Origin: an uncultured Bacteroidales bacterium
GTDB taxonomy: Bacteria > Bacteroidota > Bacteroidia > Bacteroidales > Bacteroidaceae
Direction of reading: 5' to 3'
Assembly (NCBI GenBank): GCA_902801325.1
Contig: CADCHQ010000012.1
Span: 1-64,000 of the forward strand
DNA length: 64,000 bases
The notes beneath the pieces were generated by a model, which saw only the letters and a program-made list of their open reading frames with translations, made no database searches and was not told the DNA's origin. This document shows, piece by piece, positions 26,515-35,416 of this stretch. Within the stretch, counting starts at the first letter, position 1, and each line of letters starts with the position of its first letter. The position numbers were made by a program, and so were the translations under genes.

Positions 26515-27213
26515 ATGAAAAGGCTATTCGTGATATTATTGATTGGAATGTTGAAGTTTAACGGCTTCAATGTTCCTTTCTCTGTTCTTAATCAAAGTTC
26601 CTCCCCATTATGGGGGAGGATAGGAGGGGGCTTTTCAATGTTGCAAGCCCAGACTCCCATTCCTCTGCCTGTCGTCAAGGAAGCTATCAAAAAGAATAAG
26701 GATAAGCCCTGGCAATGGGGAGTTGAGGCAGGTTTGGACTTGAGCCATTTCTCTGCTTCACGCGAACTCATTTCACGCGAAAACCGTACGGGATGGTTCG
26801 TCGGACTGAAGATAAAGACTCGCATCCCCTTGCCCAATCTTGGACTCGATGCAGCTGTCCTTTATAACCAAAACGAACTGGGTTTCCAGCAGGAGGAAGA
26901 GTATCGGGAGAAGAAGATGCACATGTTCGTTGTCCCCTTTAACCTACGTTACAATTGGAAGATAGATTCCAATTTTATTCTATATTTGGCCACAGGCCCT
27001 CAGTGGAATTGGTTGGTCGACCGTGAGCGAATTGGTGAAATAGGCAAGTTCGAACACTCCTTTTTCGATTGGAACATCGGTGCGGGTCTCGATTTGTTGC
27101 GTCATGTCCAGTTCAGCTTTAACTACAACATTCCTTTGGGTCGCATGGGTCAGATAAACGAGGTTAATTTGGAGGGTCAGACATGGAACGTCCGCTTCGC
27201 CTATTTCTTTTAG
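26515..27213 (+). CDS. outer-membrane beta-barrel protein with repeat-interrupted signal peptide
   Basis: From the ATG at 26515 (232 residues) the product starts MKRLFVILLIGML, a normal signal-peptide core. Then comes a segment with SSPLWGRIGGGF that is the palindromic element, then SMLQAQ, a likely cleavage site. The mature part is a small beta-barrel (TGWFVGLKIKTRIPLPNLGL, VQFSFNYNIPLGRMG) ending WNVRFAYFF, a typical barrel C-terminus. It resembles PorT-like/OMP_b-brl proteins; direct involvement in type IX secretion is inferred only from position after porN. Its end overlaps priA by 31 bases. Confidence 0.65.
   Translation: MKRLFVILLIGMLKFNGFNVPFSVLNQSSSPLWGRIGGGFSMLQAQTPIPLPVVKEAIKKNKDKPWQWGVEAGLDLSHFSASRELISRENRTGWFVGLKIKTRIPLPNLGLDAAVLYNQNELGFQQEEEYREKKMHMFVVPFNLRYNWKIDSNFILYLATGPQWNWLVDRERIGEIGKFEHSFFDWNIGAGLDLLRHVQFSFNYNIPLGRMGQINEVNLEGQTWNVRFAYFF
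26597..26634 (+). repeat. G/C palindromic element in a coding sequence
   Basis: TTCCTCCCC, ATTAT, GGGGGAGGA then GGAGGGGG lie inside the signal-peptide coding region of the 26515-27213 gene and keep the frame, encoding SSPLWGRIGGG. The inserted residues lengthen the region between the hydrophobic core and the cleavage site. Confidence 0.75.
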
Positions 27214-29690
27214 CCGATGTAATACTGCCACTTCCTTTGGCTGATACCTACACCTATCGTTTGCCTGAGACAATGCGAGGCAAAGTGGAGGCGGGTAGCA
27301 GACTTATCGTTCCTTTTGGTTCCAAGAAAATCTATTCCGCGATAGTCCTTCGTGTTTATGAAGGACCTTATGACGACGAGAAACAACTGAAGGATGCTAT
27401 CGATTTGCTCGATGATGCACCTGTCCTTCTTCCCTCGCAACTTTGGCTTTGGCAATGGATTGCTGATTATTACCTTTGTACTTTAGGGGAAGTATATAAA
27501 GCAGCCTTACCTAGTGGACTGAAGTTGGAAAGCGAGAGTGTGGTTGTCTATAATCCCGACTACGACGATGACAATCCGCTAACTAAGTCTGAGCAACACG
27601 TCCTCGACCTGATGGAACGTCTGCGTAAACAGAAAGTCCTTGATTTGCAGAAGGTCGTTGAAGTTAAGAACGTACTTCCTGTTGTCAAGAACCTGCTGGA
27701 GAAAGGTGCTCTTACCATGCACGAGGAGTTGCGGCAGAACTATCGACCACGCACCGTCAACTGCGTTCGTCTCACGGAAGGCTATTTCAGTCAAAATCGT
27801 CTCAACGACCTCTTTGATCAATTGAAACGTGCTCAGCGTCAGGCCGATCTGCTGGTTCGTTATCTCGACCTCTCGAAGGCTGCTGCTGCACTAACACTCG
27901 ACAATCGTTCCCTGCTTGTTGAGATAGAGAAACAGACCCTTATGGAAGGACAGTCAGAAGCTGCCTTCCGTGCTCTCAAAGAGCGTGGTGTGCTGGAGGT
28001 GTATGAGAAGGAAGTTTCTCGAATTGGGCAAAAGGACAATTGGGCAAAAGGACAATTGTCTAGGGACAATGGAGCGTTAAGCGAAGCTCAAAAGCGCGCT
28101 TTTGATGAGATAAAGGCCTCCTTCCTTAAGCACGATACCTGTCTGCTTCACGGTGTCACTTCCAGTGGCAAGACAGAAATCTACATTCGTCTCATTCAGG
28201 AACAGATAGCCCAAGGCCGTCAGGTTCTATACATGTTGCCCGAGATCGTGCTTACAGCCCAACTTGTCGAGCGCCTGCGTCGTGTCTTTGGTTCTCGTTT
28301 AGGCGTATATCACTCGAAATACCCCGATGCTGAACGTGTTGAGGTTTGGAAGCGACAACTCTCTTCCCAGCCCTACGACATCATAGTCGGCGTTCGTTCG
28401 TCAATTTTCCTTCCTTTCCAGAACTTGGGACTTGTCATCATCGATGAAGAGCACGAGACCTCCTTCAAACAGCAAGACCCGGCTCCACGCTATCATGCCC
28501 GCAATGTGGCTCTTGTAATGGCCCATCACATGGGTGCAAAGACCCTACTCGGAACTGCCACGCCAAGTCTTGAATCTTATTACAATGCCCAGTCGGGTAA
28601 GTATGGTCTTGTTACCCTTTCCGAACGTTTCGGTCAGGTTCAGTTGCCTCTTATTCGTGTTGTCGACATCCGCCAACAACGCCATCGCAAGGAGATGAAA
28701 GGTGCTTTCACCACGCCTCTCCTTCAAGCTATGCGTGATGCTTTGGACCACCGTCAGCAAATCATCCTTTTCCAGAACCGTCGCGGTTATGCTCCGCAGG
28801 TAGAGTGTCAGACGTGTGGCTGGACTCCTCGTTGCACCCATTGCGATGTTAGTCTCACCCAGCATCATGGCTCTCGACAGATGGTTTGCCACTATTGTGG
28901 CGCCACATATCCTATTCCCCAGCGCTGTCCCCAGTGTGAGGGTTACGAACTCTTGCCTATGGGATATGGTACGGAACGCATTGAGGAAGATTTACAGAAG
29001 TATTTCCCCCAAGCCCGCGTGGCTCGCATGGACCTTGATACCACTCGAAGTCGAACGGCCTACGAACGACTTCTTGCCGATTTCGAACGTGGGCAAATCG
29101 ATATTCTGGTAGGAACGCAGATGGTGACCAAGGGACTCGATTTCGACCGCGTCAGCGTTGTGGGCATACTCAATGCCGACGCATTGCTCAATCAACCTGA
29201 TTTCCGTAGTTACGAACGTGCATTCCAACTCATGTCGCAGGTGGCAGGTCGTGCTGGTCGTCGCCGTCAGCAAGGACTTGTCATCATGCAGACGCGTTCT
29301 CCCGAGTTGCCCCTCATCAGTCAGGTCGTGGCCAACGATTATCCTGCTTTCTACCTTTCGCAAGTCGAGGAACGCCAAGCCTTCCGCTATCCTCCTTTTT
29401 CGCGTCTCGTTTACGTCCATCTTCGTCATCGCGACCATCCCACGGTGGCTCGTCTTGCTGCGGATATGGCCACCCTCCTTCGCCAGCAGTTCGGCACTCG
29501 CGTCTTAGGTCCTGATACCCCTGCAGTCAGTCGGGTGGCCCAGCTGTGGCGACGCCAACTCATTCTGAAGATAGAGACTACTGCCAGCATGGCTGATGCT
29601 CGACGCCGTTTGCGTCAGATTCGTGCTCATCTGCTTTCTCAACCCCAATATCGTTCGGCTCAGCTTTTCTTCGATGTCGATCCGATGTAA
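27183..29690 (+). CDS. priA: primosomal replication restart helicase PriA
   Basis: The 835-residue product is full length. It has the N-terminal DNA-binding part (DVILPLPLADTYTYRLPE), helicase motif I GVTSSGKTEIY, DEEH motif II (IIDEEHETSFKQ), the zinc-binding Cys cluster (CQTCGWTPRCTHCDVS, CHYCGA, CPQCEG), GTQMVTKGLDFDRVSVVGIL and QVAGRAGRR. It reloads the replisome at stalled forks. A 16-base unit is repeated in the segment before the helicase core (28022-28058) and encodes a KDNWAKGQLSRDNG stretch. Its start lies inside the preceding barrel gene. Confidence 0.95.
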   Translation: MERPLRLFLLADVILPLPLADTYTYRLPETMRGKVEAGSRLIVPFGSKKIYSAIVLRVYEGPYDDEKQLKDAIDLLDDAPVLLPSQLWLWQWIADYYLCTLGEVYKAALPSGLKLESESVVVYNPDYDDDNPLTKSEQHVLDLMERLRKQKVLDLQKVVEVKNVLPVVKNLLEKGALTMHEELRQNYRPRTVNCVRLTEGYFSQNRLNDLFDQLKRAQRQADLLVRYLDLSKAAAALTLDNRSLLVEIEKQTLMEGQSEAAFRALKERGVLEVYEKEVSRIGQKDNWAKGQLSRDNGALSEAQKRAFDEIKASFLKHDTCLLHGVTSSGKTEIYIRLIQEQIAQGRQVLYMLPEIVLTAQLVERLRRVFGSRLGVYHSKYPDAERVEVWKRQLSSQPYDIIVGVRSSIFLPFQNLGLVIIDEEHETSFKQQDPAPRYHARNVALVMAHHMGAKTLLGTATPSLESYYNAQSGKYGLVTLSERFGQVQLPLIRVVDIRQQRHRKEMKGAFTTPLLQAMRDALDHRQQIILFQNRRGYAPQVECQTCGWTPRCTHCDVSLTQHHGSRQMVCHYCGATYPIPQRCPQCEGYELLPMGYGTERIEEDLQKYFPQARVARMDLDTTRSRTAYERLLADFERGQIDILVGTQMVTKGLDFDRVSVVGILNADALLNQPDFRSYERAFQLMSQVAGRAGRRRQQGLVIMQTRSPELPLISQVVANDYPAFYLSQVEERQAFRYPPFSRLVYVHLRHRDHPTVARLAADMATLLRQQFGTRVLGPDTPAVSRVAQLWRRQLILKIETTASMADARRRLRQIRAHLLSQPQYRSAQLFFDVDPM
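28022..28058 (+). repeat. 16-base tandem repeat inside priA
   Basis: AATTGGGCAAAAGGAC occurs twice in tandem (28022-28037, 28038-28053), then five bases of a third unit. It adds residues in the linker before the helicase core; 16 is not a multiple of three, so a change of one unit would shift the frame. Confidence 0.8.
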
Positions 29691-29705
29691 CGGACCCTTT
29701 CTAAC

Positions 29706-29753
29706 TCTCCCTGGGAGAGAAAAGGCCCCTCTCTGACTCCCCCGAAGGGGAGA
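29706..29753. repeat. two G/C palindromes after priA
   Basis: CTCTCCC-T-GGGAGAG (29706-29720), then CCCCTCTCTGACTCCCCCGA with AGGGGAG. The second nearly matches 17571-17602. The first may act as a terminator for priA, being followed by AAAAGG and not T. Confidence 0.65.
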
Positions 29754-29803
29754 AATAAATTGCTAAATAATTAATATAGTACATAAATAGTAAATCGTAA
29801 ATT

Positions 29804-31534
29804 ATGAATTGCAAAAGTCGTATTTTGTTGGTCATATACTTCTTTGCGTCCCTGAACCTCTTTGCATGGGAACGCGAGACAATATGGCCTAAGGGAAAGA
29901 TGCCCGATGCCCAGGGTCATCAGATTGCCGCAATGACCGATGAGGCAGGGTCAGAGAAATTCAAAGCCGACAAACACCGGGTGGCTTACCTCGAATGGTT
30001 CGATGCCCCAGCTCCAGAGGTGGCGACGGGAGGTTGCATGATACTTATCTCGGGCGGAAGTTATCAGGTTTGTTGCGACGTGGGTCTTATCAAGATGTGG
30101 CGCGAACGCTTCACGCAGTTGGGCTTTCAGTGCGTCAACTTTGTCTATCGCACCCCCCGACCCGTGGGACTTCCTATTTACCAGAGCGCTTGGGAAGATG
30201 GACAGCGAGCCGTGCGCATGGTGCGCAGTGAAGCCAAGAAACGAGGCTTCGATCCCGAAAAGATAGGTGTCATCAGCATGTCGGCAGGCTCTCATCTGGC
30301 CATGTTGCTGGCAACCAGTTCGCAAACACCAGCCTACGCACCCATCGACAAACTCGACGAGGTACCTTGCCACATCAATTGGGCAGTGGTCAACGCTCCC
30401 GCCTACGTCACCACGGATGGCGAGTTGGGCACGCCAGCCACTCGTCAGGGATATGGCATCGATGTGCGACTCTCCGATGTCTTTAAGTTCGATGCAAAGA
30501 CGTGCCCTATCAGTCTCCATCATGGAGGTGTCGACCCATACACGCCTAATGGTTCTACACTCATCTATCGCGAGTTACGCAAACGCAATATTCCTGCCGA
30601 ACTCCATCTCTATCCCAATAAGGGACATGGCGCCTTCGGGTTGGAACGCGCAGTGGAGTTCATGCGTCAGATGGGTTATATGGGGCCGTTGGAGCCCGAA
30701 CAAGACCTCATGAAGCGCTTTGCTAGCGATGAGGCTTGCAAGGAGAAAATCACGGAAGACCTGTGGCCCGAAGGCAAGATGCCCGATGCGCAGGACCATC
30801 AGTGCAAGCCCTATCTCGAATGGTATTTCCCGAAGGAGTTGAAGACGAAAGCCATTCAGATCATCTATTCTGGTGGTGCTTACAACGGCAATGGTCCCGA
30901 TGGCTTCGAGGTTGCACCTGCACGTCGCTATCTCAATGAGCGAGGCGTGACAGTAGTGACCATGAAGTATCGTACACCTCGCCCCAAAGGACTGGCCAAG
31001 CATACTACGGCTTGGCAGGACTTGCAACGAGCCATTCGTATCGTACGCAGTAAAGCGGAGAGTCTGGGACTCGATCCCAATCGGATAGGTATCATGGGCA
31101 GCTCGGCGGGTGGTCATCTCACTCTCATGGGTGTGACCTCATCCATGCATCAGTCCTATCTCCCCATCGATGCCATCGACCGCCAGCCTTGCAATGTGCA
31201 GTGGGGTATCGGTATCTACCCAGCCTATGCCCTCACAGATGGTGCTGATGGTGAGAACACGGGAGGCGGTAATGCCGACGAGGCAACCTTGGTTCCTGAG
31301 TTTAGTTTCGACCTCAATACAGCGCCCATGCTATTTATTCACGGCGATGCCGATGGCTATGCTGCCATGAATTCCGTAAAGACGTGGGAGCAGATGCGTA
31401 GTATGGGTATACAGAGCGAACTGCACACCCTTGCCACTCGCTACCATTGTTTCCAGCGCACTGCGGCTCCCGGCACTGGCAGCTACACTTGGCTCGACCG
31501 CATAGGCGAATTCCTGCAGCCCTTCATCAAATAA
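29804..31534 (+). CDS. secreted protein with two alpha/beta-hydrolase repeats
   Basis: The 576-residue product has an N-terminal signal-like segment (SRILLVIYFFASLNLFA). It is an internal duplication: both halves start with WP(K/E)GKMPDAQ(G/D)HQ. Half one has SMSAGSHLA (Ser about 160) and half two has GSSAGGHL (Ser about 434), with matching YRTPRP motifs. Both resemble BD-FAE/acetyl-xylan-esterase-like hydrolases. In half two the acid and histidine regions LFIHGDADG and ATRYHCFQ are clear; in half one GGVDPYTP and NKGHGAFG are the equivalents, so both sites may be active. It was probably made by tandem gene fusion; substrate unknown. Confidence 0.75.
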   Translation: MNCKSRILLVIYFFASLNLFAWERETIWPKGKMPDAQGHQIAAMTDEAGSEKFKADKHRVAYLEWFDAPAPEVATGGCMILISGGSYQVCCDVGLIKMWRERFTQLGFQCVNFVYRTPRPVGLPIYQSAWEDGQRAVRMVRSEAKKRGFDPEKIGVISMSAGSHLAMLLATSSQTPAYAPIDKLDEVPCHINWAVVNAPAYVTTDGELGTPATRQGYGIDVRLSDVFKFDAKTCPISLHHGGVDPYTPNGSTLIYRELRKRNIPAELHLYPNKGHGAFGLERAVEFMRQMGYMGPLEPEQDLMKRFASDEACKEKITEDLWPEGKMPDAQDHQCKPYLEWYFPKELKTKAIQIIYSGGAYNGNGPDGFEVAPARRYLNERGVTVVTMKYRTPRPKGLAKHTTAWQDLQRAIRIVRSKAESLGLDPNRIGIMGSSAGGHLTLMGVTSSMHQSYLPIDAIDRQPCNVQWGIGIYPAYALTDGADGENTGGGNADEATLVPEFSFDLNTAPMLFIHGDADGYAAMNSVKTWEQMRSMGIQSELHTLATRYHCFQRTAAPGTGSYTWLDRIGEFLQPFIK

Positions 31535-31552
31535 ATATGTAAGAAAAATAAG

Positions 31553-31632
31553 GCCTATGTTCGAGGTGTATCGAACATAGGCTTAATGCATCTCGAGCCT
31601 AGGTTCAAAGCCCAACGAACCTAGGCTTAATT
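31553..31632. terminator. two tandem stem-loops between convergent genes
   Basis: GCCTATGTTCGA (31553-31564) pairs perfectly with TCGAACATAGGC (31571-31582), and GCCTAGGTTC (31597-31606) pairs with GAACCTAGGC (31617-31626), followed by TTAATTTTTA. They separate the hydrolase from the convergent HD-domain gene and probably stop transcription from both sides. The arms share the GCCTA(T/G)GTTC motif seen in other gaps. Confidence 0.7.
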
Positions 31633-31675
31633 TTTACGTGCCTATGTCTTCCTGTCGGAGCATAATCAAATCACT

Positions 31676-33754
31676 CTACTTTGTTGTCTTCGTCTCCAGT
31701 GTGGGATATTGCACACGTGTGTGGTAGATGGTCATGAGTTTCTCGGTGAGCACCTGCTTGGTGGTGGCAATGTCCTGGAAGGTGATGGGGCAGTGGTTGA
31801 AGTAACCCTCCTGCACTTGGCTGTCGATAATACGTTGAACAAGGGTGGAGATGTTCTCTTCGGTGTACTCCGAAAGACTGCGACTGGCGGCTTCCACAGA
31901 GTCGCACATCATAAGAATGGCTTGTTCGATGGTTGATGGGTTGGGGCCAGGATAGGTAAAGAAGTTCTCGTCGACTTGCAGGAGTGGATTTTCTTGCTTG
32001 TATTTGATGTAGAAGTATTTGGCCTTGCTCTGCCCGTGGTGGGTGGCGATGAACTGGCGGATGACTTCTGGCAACTTGTATTTCTCGGCCAGTTCGAGTC
32101 CCTTGCGCACGTGGCTGATGATGATTTGTGCGCTCTTGGTGTAGGAGAGATTATCGTGGGGGTTGACTCCACTCTGGTTCTCCGTAAAGAAGACGGGTGC
32201 GTCCAGTTTTCCGATGTCGTGATAGAGGGCTCCCGTACGCACAAGCTGGCTCTTGGCTCCAAGGGTAACGGCAACTTCGGCGGCGAGGTTGGCCACCTGC
32301 ATCGAGTGTTGGAATGTGCCCGGTGCTTCCTCCGAGAGGCGGCGCAGGACTTCGTTGTTGGTGTTGGATAGTTCAACGAGGGTGACGCTTGAAGTGAAGC
32401 GGAACAGACGTTCGAAGGGGAACAGCAACAAGTAGGAGATGAGCAGCAGGAAGCCGTTCATGATGATGTAGATGTAGGTATCCACATCGTATTTCTCCTG
32501 TCCCGTGAAGACGCTCATGCGCACTAGTTCGAAGCAGAGGTGACAGCAGAGCGAGGCGAGGGTAACAAGCATCACGGCGGTAAAGAGTTCGCTGCGTTGC
32601 GAGAGCGACCTTAGGCTGTAGATTGCCACAAGTCCTGCCACCAGTTGTACGACAATGAACTCGAAGGGCGAGGCTATAGCTATGGCGGAAAGCAGGATGC
32701 TGACAACGTGGGTGATGAAAGCCGAACGCGAGTCGAGGAAGACTCGGATGAAGATGGGCAAGATACAGTAAGGTATGATGTAGACGGAGAGCAAACTGTG
32801 CTTGACGACGGCATACGTGATGAGGGGAAAGACGAGGGTGAGCAGGGTGATGAGAAGCACGGTGCGCGTGCGTTGCAGGTAGTCGCTTCGGAACTGGTTG
32901 TAGAAGACCAGTAGGCAACAGAGCAGGATGGTGACGTAGATGATTTGTCCGCCCACTTGACTGAAGCGCTCCGTTGCCGAACGCTTGCGTCCTTCCTGAT
33001 AATGCTGCCAAGAACGGAGGATGTTATAGCTCTGGTCGTCGACGATGTCGCCTTGGTCTATCACCTTCTGTCCCGCTATGACTTGCCCGGAATAGCGCAC
33101 GAGTTGCTTCTGGAGGTTTTCAAGTTGCGACTGCGAACGTTCTTTGTCGTAACTGAGATTGGGTTCGAGATAGTGGCTGAGGTTGCATCGTTGCAAGAGA
33201 CCGCGTTGGAAACGGGTAGAGTCGGCTTCGTGCATGAGGTATTCGTAGGCCGACTTAGGCGTGAACAACTCGTTGATGGCAAGGGTGGTACCCATGTTCT
33301 GAATGGAGACAACGATGCCTTGAGTTTTCTCGGCCACGAGCCGTTCGTAATCGGTGGTTTGCAGAATGCCTCGGTTGTATATCTCCTGCAGTTTTCCCGT
33401 GATATGGTTACGATAGTGGGCAGGGATGCTGTTGCGCAACTCATTGTCGAAGGTCTGCTGGAACTTCTGTATCTGTTGGTCGGAAAGCTCGGCATCCATC
33501 TCGAAGATAGGGCGATAGAGGGCTTGCAGACTATCTTCCTCGTGTTTCAGAATCTCTTCAGATTTTAGGATGGGGAAGTTCTCGCGAGCAATAAAGGTTC
33601 CATAGTTCCAAGGTCGTCCCTTCTTGATGTCGAGTTTGATCTGTGTGCCGCGAGGCATGAAGAAGACGAGGATGGTAATTCCCAAAAGAATGACCAACAA
33701 GCGGTTGAAAAACCCGCGGTGCGTAATCTTATTGTAATGATTGAAACGGCTCAT
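31676..33754 (-). CDS. 7TM-HD domain phosphodiesterase (PgpH-like)
   Basis: I chose the ATG at 33754 (692 residues, MSRFNHYNKITHRGFF) because the promoter -7 box at 33772-33779 lies inside any longer frame. Order: one N-terminal membrane helix (LLVILLGITILVFFM), an extracytoplasmic 7TM-HDED-type region (about 45-280), a membrane domain with several helices (about 290-480), then an HD domain with YHDIGKLDAP and THHGQSKAKYF. PgpH-type proteins hydrolyse cyclic di-AMP; that activity is inferred from family. It is divergent from gltX. Confidence 0.88.
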   Translation of the reverse strand: MSRFNHYNKITHRGFFNRLLVILLGITILVFFMPRGTQIKLDIKKGRPWNYGTFIARENFPILKSEEILKHEEDSLQALYRPIFEMDAELSDQQIQKFQQTFDNELRNSIPAHYRNHITGKLQEIYNRGILQTTDYERLVAEKTQGIVVSIQNMGTTLAINELFTPKSAYEYLMHEADSTRFQRGLLQRCNLSHYLEPNLSYDKERSQSQLENLQKQLVRYSGQVIAGQKVIDQGDIVDDQSYNILRSWQHYQEGRKRSATERFSQVGGQIIYVTILLCCLLVFYNQFRSDYLQRTRTVLLITLLTLVFPLITYAVVKHSLLSVYIIPYCILPIFIRVFLDSRSAFITHVVSILLSAIAIASPFEFIVVQLVAGLVAIYSLRSLSQRSELFTAVMLVTLASLCCHLCFELVRMSVFTGQEKYDVDTYIYIIMNGFLLLISYLLLFPFERLFRFTSSVTLVELSNTNNEVLRRLSEEAPGTFQHSMQVANLAAEVAVTLGAKSQLVRTGALYHDIGKLDAPVFFTENQSGVNPHDNLSYTKSAQIIISHVRKGLELAEKYKLPEVIRQFIATHHGQSKAKYFYIKYKQENPLLQVDENFFTYPGPNPSTIEQAILMMCDSVEAASRSLSEYTEENISTLVQRIIDSQVQEGYFNHCPITFQDIATTKQVLTEKLMTIYHTRVQYPTLETKTTK

Positions 33755-33771
33755 CGTGGTATAGTTTTGCA

Positions 33772-33779
33772 CAAAAGTA
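33772..33779 (-). promoter_or_regulatory. -7 element of the 7TM-HD gene
   Basis: TACTTTTG on the minus strand, followed by TGCAAAAC. The start site would lie about 10 bases before the ATG at 33754. Confidence 0.6.
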
Positions 33780-33823
33780 CGAATTAATTCACAATTCACA
33801 ATTCTTAATTCATAATTATTTAG

Positions 33824-33831
33824 TATTTTTG
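33824..33831 (+). promoter_or_regulatory. -7 element of gltX
   Basis: TATTTTTG followed by CGC, 25 bases before the gltX start. AATTCACAATTC-type repeats (33785-33818) fill the space between the two divergent promoters. Confidence 0.65.
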
Positions 33832-33856
33832 CGCATTAAACACGCAAAAGCAGACA

Positions 33857-35416
33857 ATGGAAGACAGAAAAGTTAGGGTAAGATTTGCCCCAAGTCCCAC
33901 GGGGCCATTACATATTGGTGGCGTTCGAACAGCGCTTTATAATTATCTTTTTGCCCGTCAGCACGGTGGTGATCTTATCTTCAGGATTGAGGATACGGAT
34001 TCCACACGCTTCGTGCCTGGAGCTGAGGAGTATATCATTGAGGCTTTTCACTGGCTGGGCATCAAGTTCGACGAGGGTGTGAGCTTCGGAGGAGAGCATG
34101 GTCCCTACAGGCAGAGTGAACGCAGGGATATATATAAGAAGTATGTTCAGCAACTGCTCGACGCAGGCAAGGCTTACATTGCCTTTGACACGCCTGAGGA
34201 ACTGGATGCTAAGCGCAAGGAGGTGGAGAACTTCCAGTATGATGCTTCTACGCGAAATATGATGCGTAATTCGCTGACTCTCCCAAGTGAGGAGGTGGAA
34301 CGCTTGATAAGCGAAGGCAACCAATATGTGGTTCGATTCAAGATAGAACCAGGCGAGGACGTTCACGTCGATGACCTCATTCGTGGCGATGTGGTTATTA
34401 ACAGCAGCATTCTTGACGACAAGGTCCTGTTTAAGAGTGCCGACCAGTTACCGACTTATCATTTGGCCAACATTGTTGATGACCACTTGATGGAGGTGAC
34501 CCATGTCATTCGCGGTGAAGAATGGTTGCCCAGTGCTCCTCTTCACGTTTTGCTTTATCGCGCTTTCGGTTGGGAGGACACGATGCCTCGTTTTGCTCAT
34601 CTGCCTTTGTTGCTCAAGCCAGTAGGAAACGGTAAGCTTAGCAAGCGCGATGGCGATAAGTTGGGCTTCCCTGTGTTCCCACTCGAATGGCACGACCCCA
34701 AGACAGGTGAGGTAAGCAGCGGTTATCGTGAACGTGGCTATTTGCCGCAGGCCGTTTGCAACTTCCTGGCTCTGTTGGGATGGAACCCTGGCAACGACCA
34801 AGAGCTGATGACTATGGACGAGATGATTCGTCTGTTCGACCTTTCAAAGTGCTCTAAGAACGGGGCCAAGTTCGACTATGTCAAAGCGGCTTGGTTCAAC
34901 CATCAGTATCTCCTGCAACTTCCCGATGAGGCTTGGACGCCCGAGTTCGACAAAATCCTTCGTACAGAAGGCATCGTCTCGACACCTGAGAAGGAAGCCG
35001 AGGTAGTGAGGATGATGAAGCTGAAGGTCATTGAATATGTCGATGGTGAAGGCAATAAGAAGAAGCGCAACGTGAGCTTTGTGAGTGACTTGTGGCCTTT
35101 GTGCAAGTTCTTCTTCGTTGCTCCTTCGGCGTTTGACAAAGAGGATAAGTTCATCCGTAAGAATTGGAGAGAAGCTACTGCCGACGAGATGCGTAAGTTC
35201 ATCGAAGTGCTGAAGACCATCGACGACTTCTCGGTGGAAGGGCAGAAGGCAGTCATCGACCCTTGGACCGAAGAGAGTGGCATACGCCCCTGGAATGCTT
35301 GGCGCATCTGCTTGGTGGGTGCTGGACAAGGTCCGGACATGTATGAATTGGCAGCATTCCTTGGCAAGGAGGAGACGCTGAGCCGTATGCAATATGCCAT
35401 AGAAACCTTGGGCTGA
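33857..35416 (+). CDS. gltX: glutamyl-tRNA synthetase
   Basis: The 519-residue product is a full-length class I synthetase with the HIGH-type motif [18 protein letters not shown] at the start and KLSKRDGDK as the KMSKS equivalent. It charges tRNA-Glu in the cytosol. Its stop codon overlaps the waaA start by one base (TGATG), so the two are translationally coupled. Confidence 0.96.
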   Translation: MEDRKVRVRFAPSPTGPLHIGGVRTALYNYLFARQHGGDLIFRIEDTDSTRFVPGAEEYIIEAFHWLGIKFDEGVSFGGEHGPYRQSERRDIYKKYVQQLLDAGKAYIAFDTPEELDAKRKEVENFQYDASTRNMMRNSLTLPSEEVERLISEGNQYVVRFKIEPGEDVHVDDLIRGDVVINSSILDDKVLFKSADQLPTYHLANIVDDHLMEVTHVIRGEEWLPSAPLHVLLYRAFGWEDTMPRFAHLPLLLKPVGNGKLSKRDGDKLGFPVFPLEWHDPKTGEVSSGYRERGYLPQAVCNFLALLGWNPGNDQELMTMDEMIRLFDLSKCSKNGAKFDYVKAAWFNHQYLLQLPDEAWTPEFDKILRTEGIVSTPEKEAEVVRMMKLKVIEYVDGEGNKKKRNVSFVSDLWPLCKFFFVAPSAFDKEDKFIRKNWREATADEMRKFIEVLKTIDDFSVEGQKAVIDPWTEESGIRPWNAWRICLVGAGQGPDMYELAAFLGKEETLSRMQYAIETLG

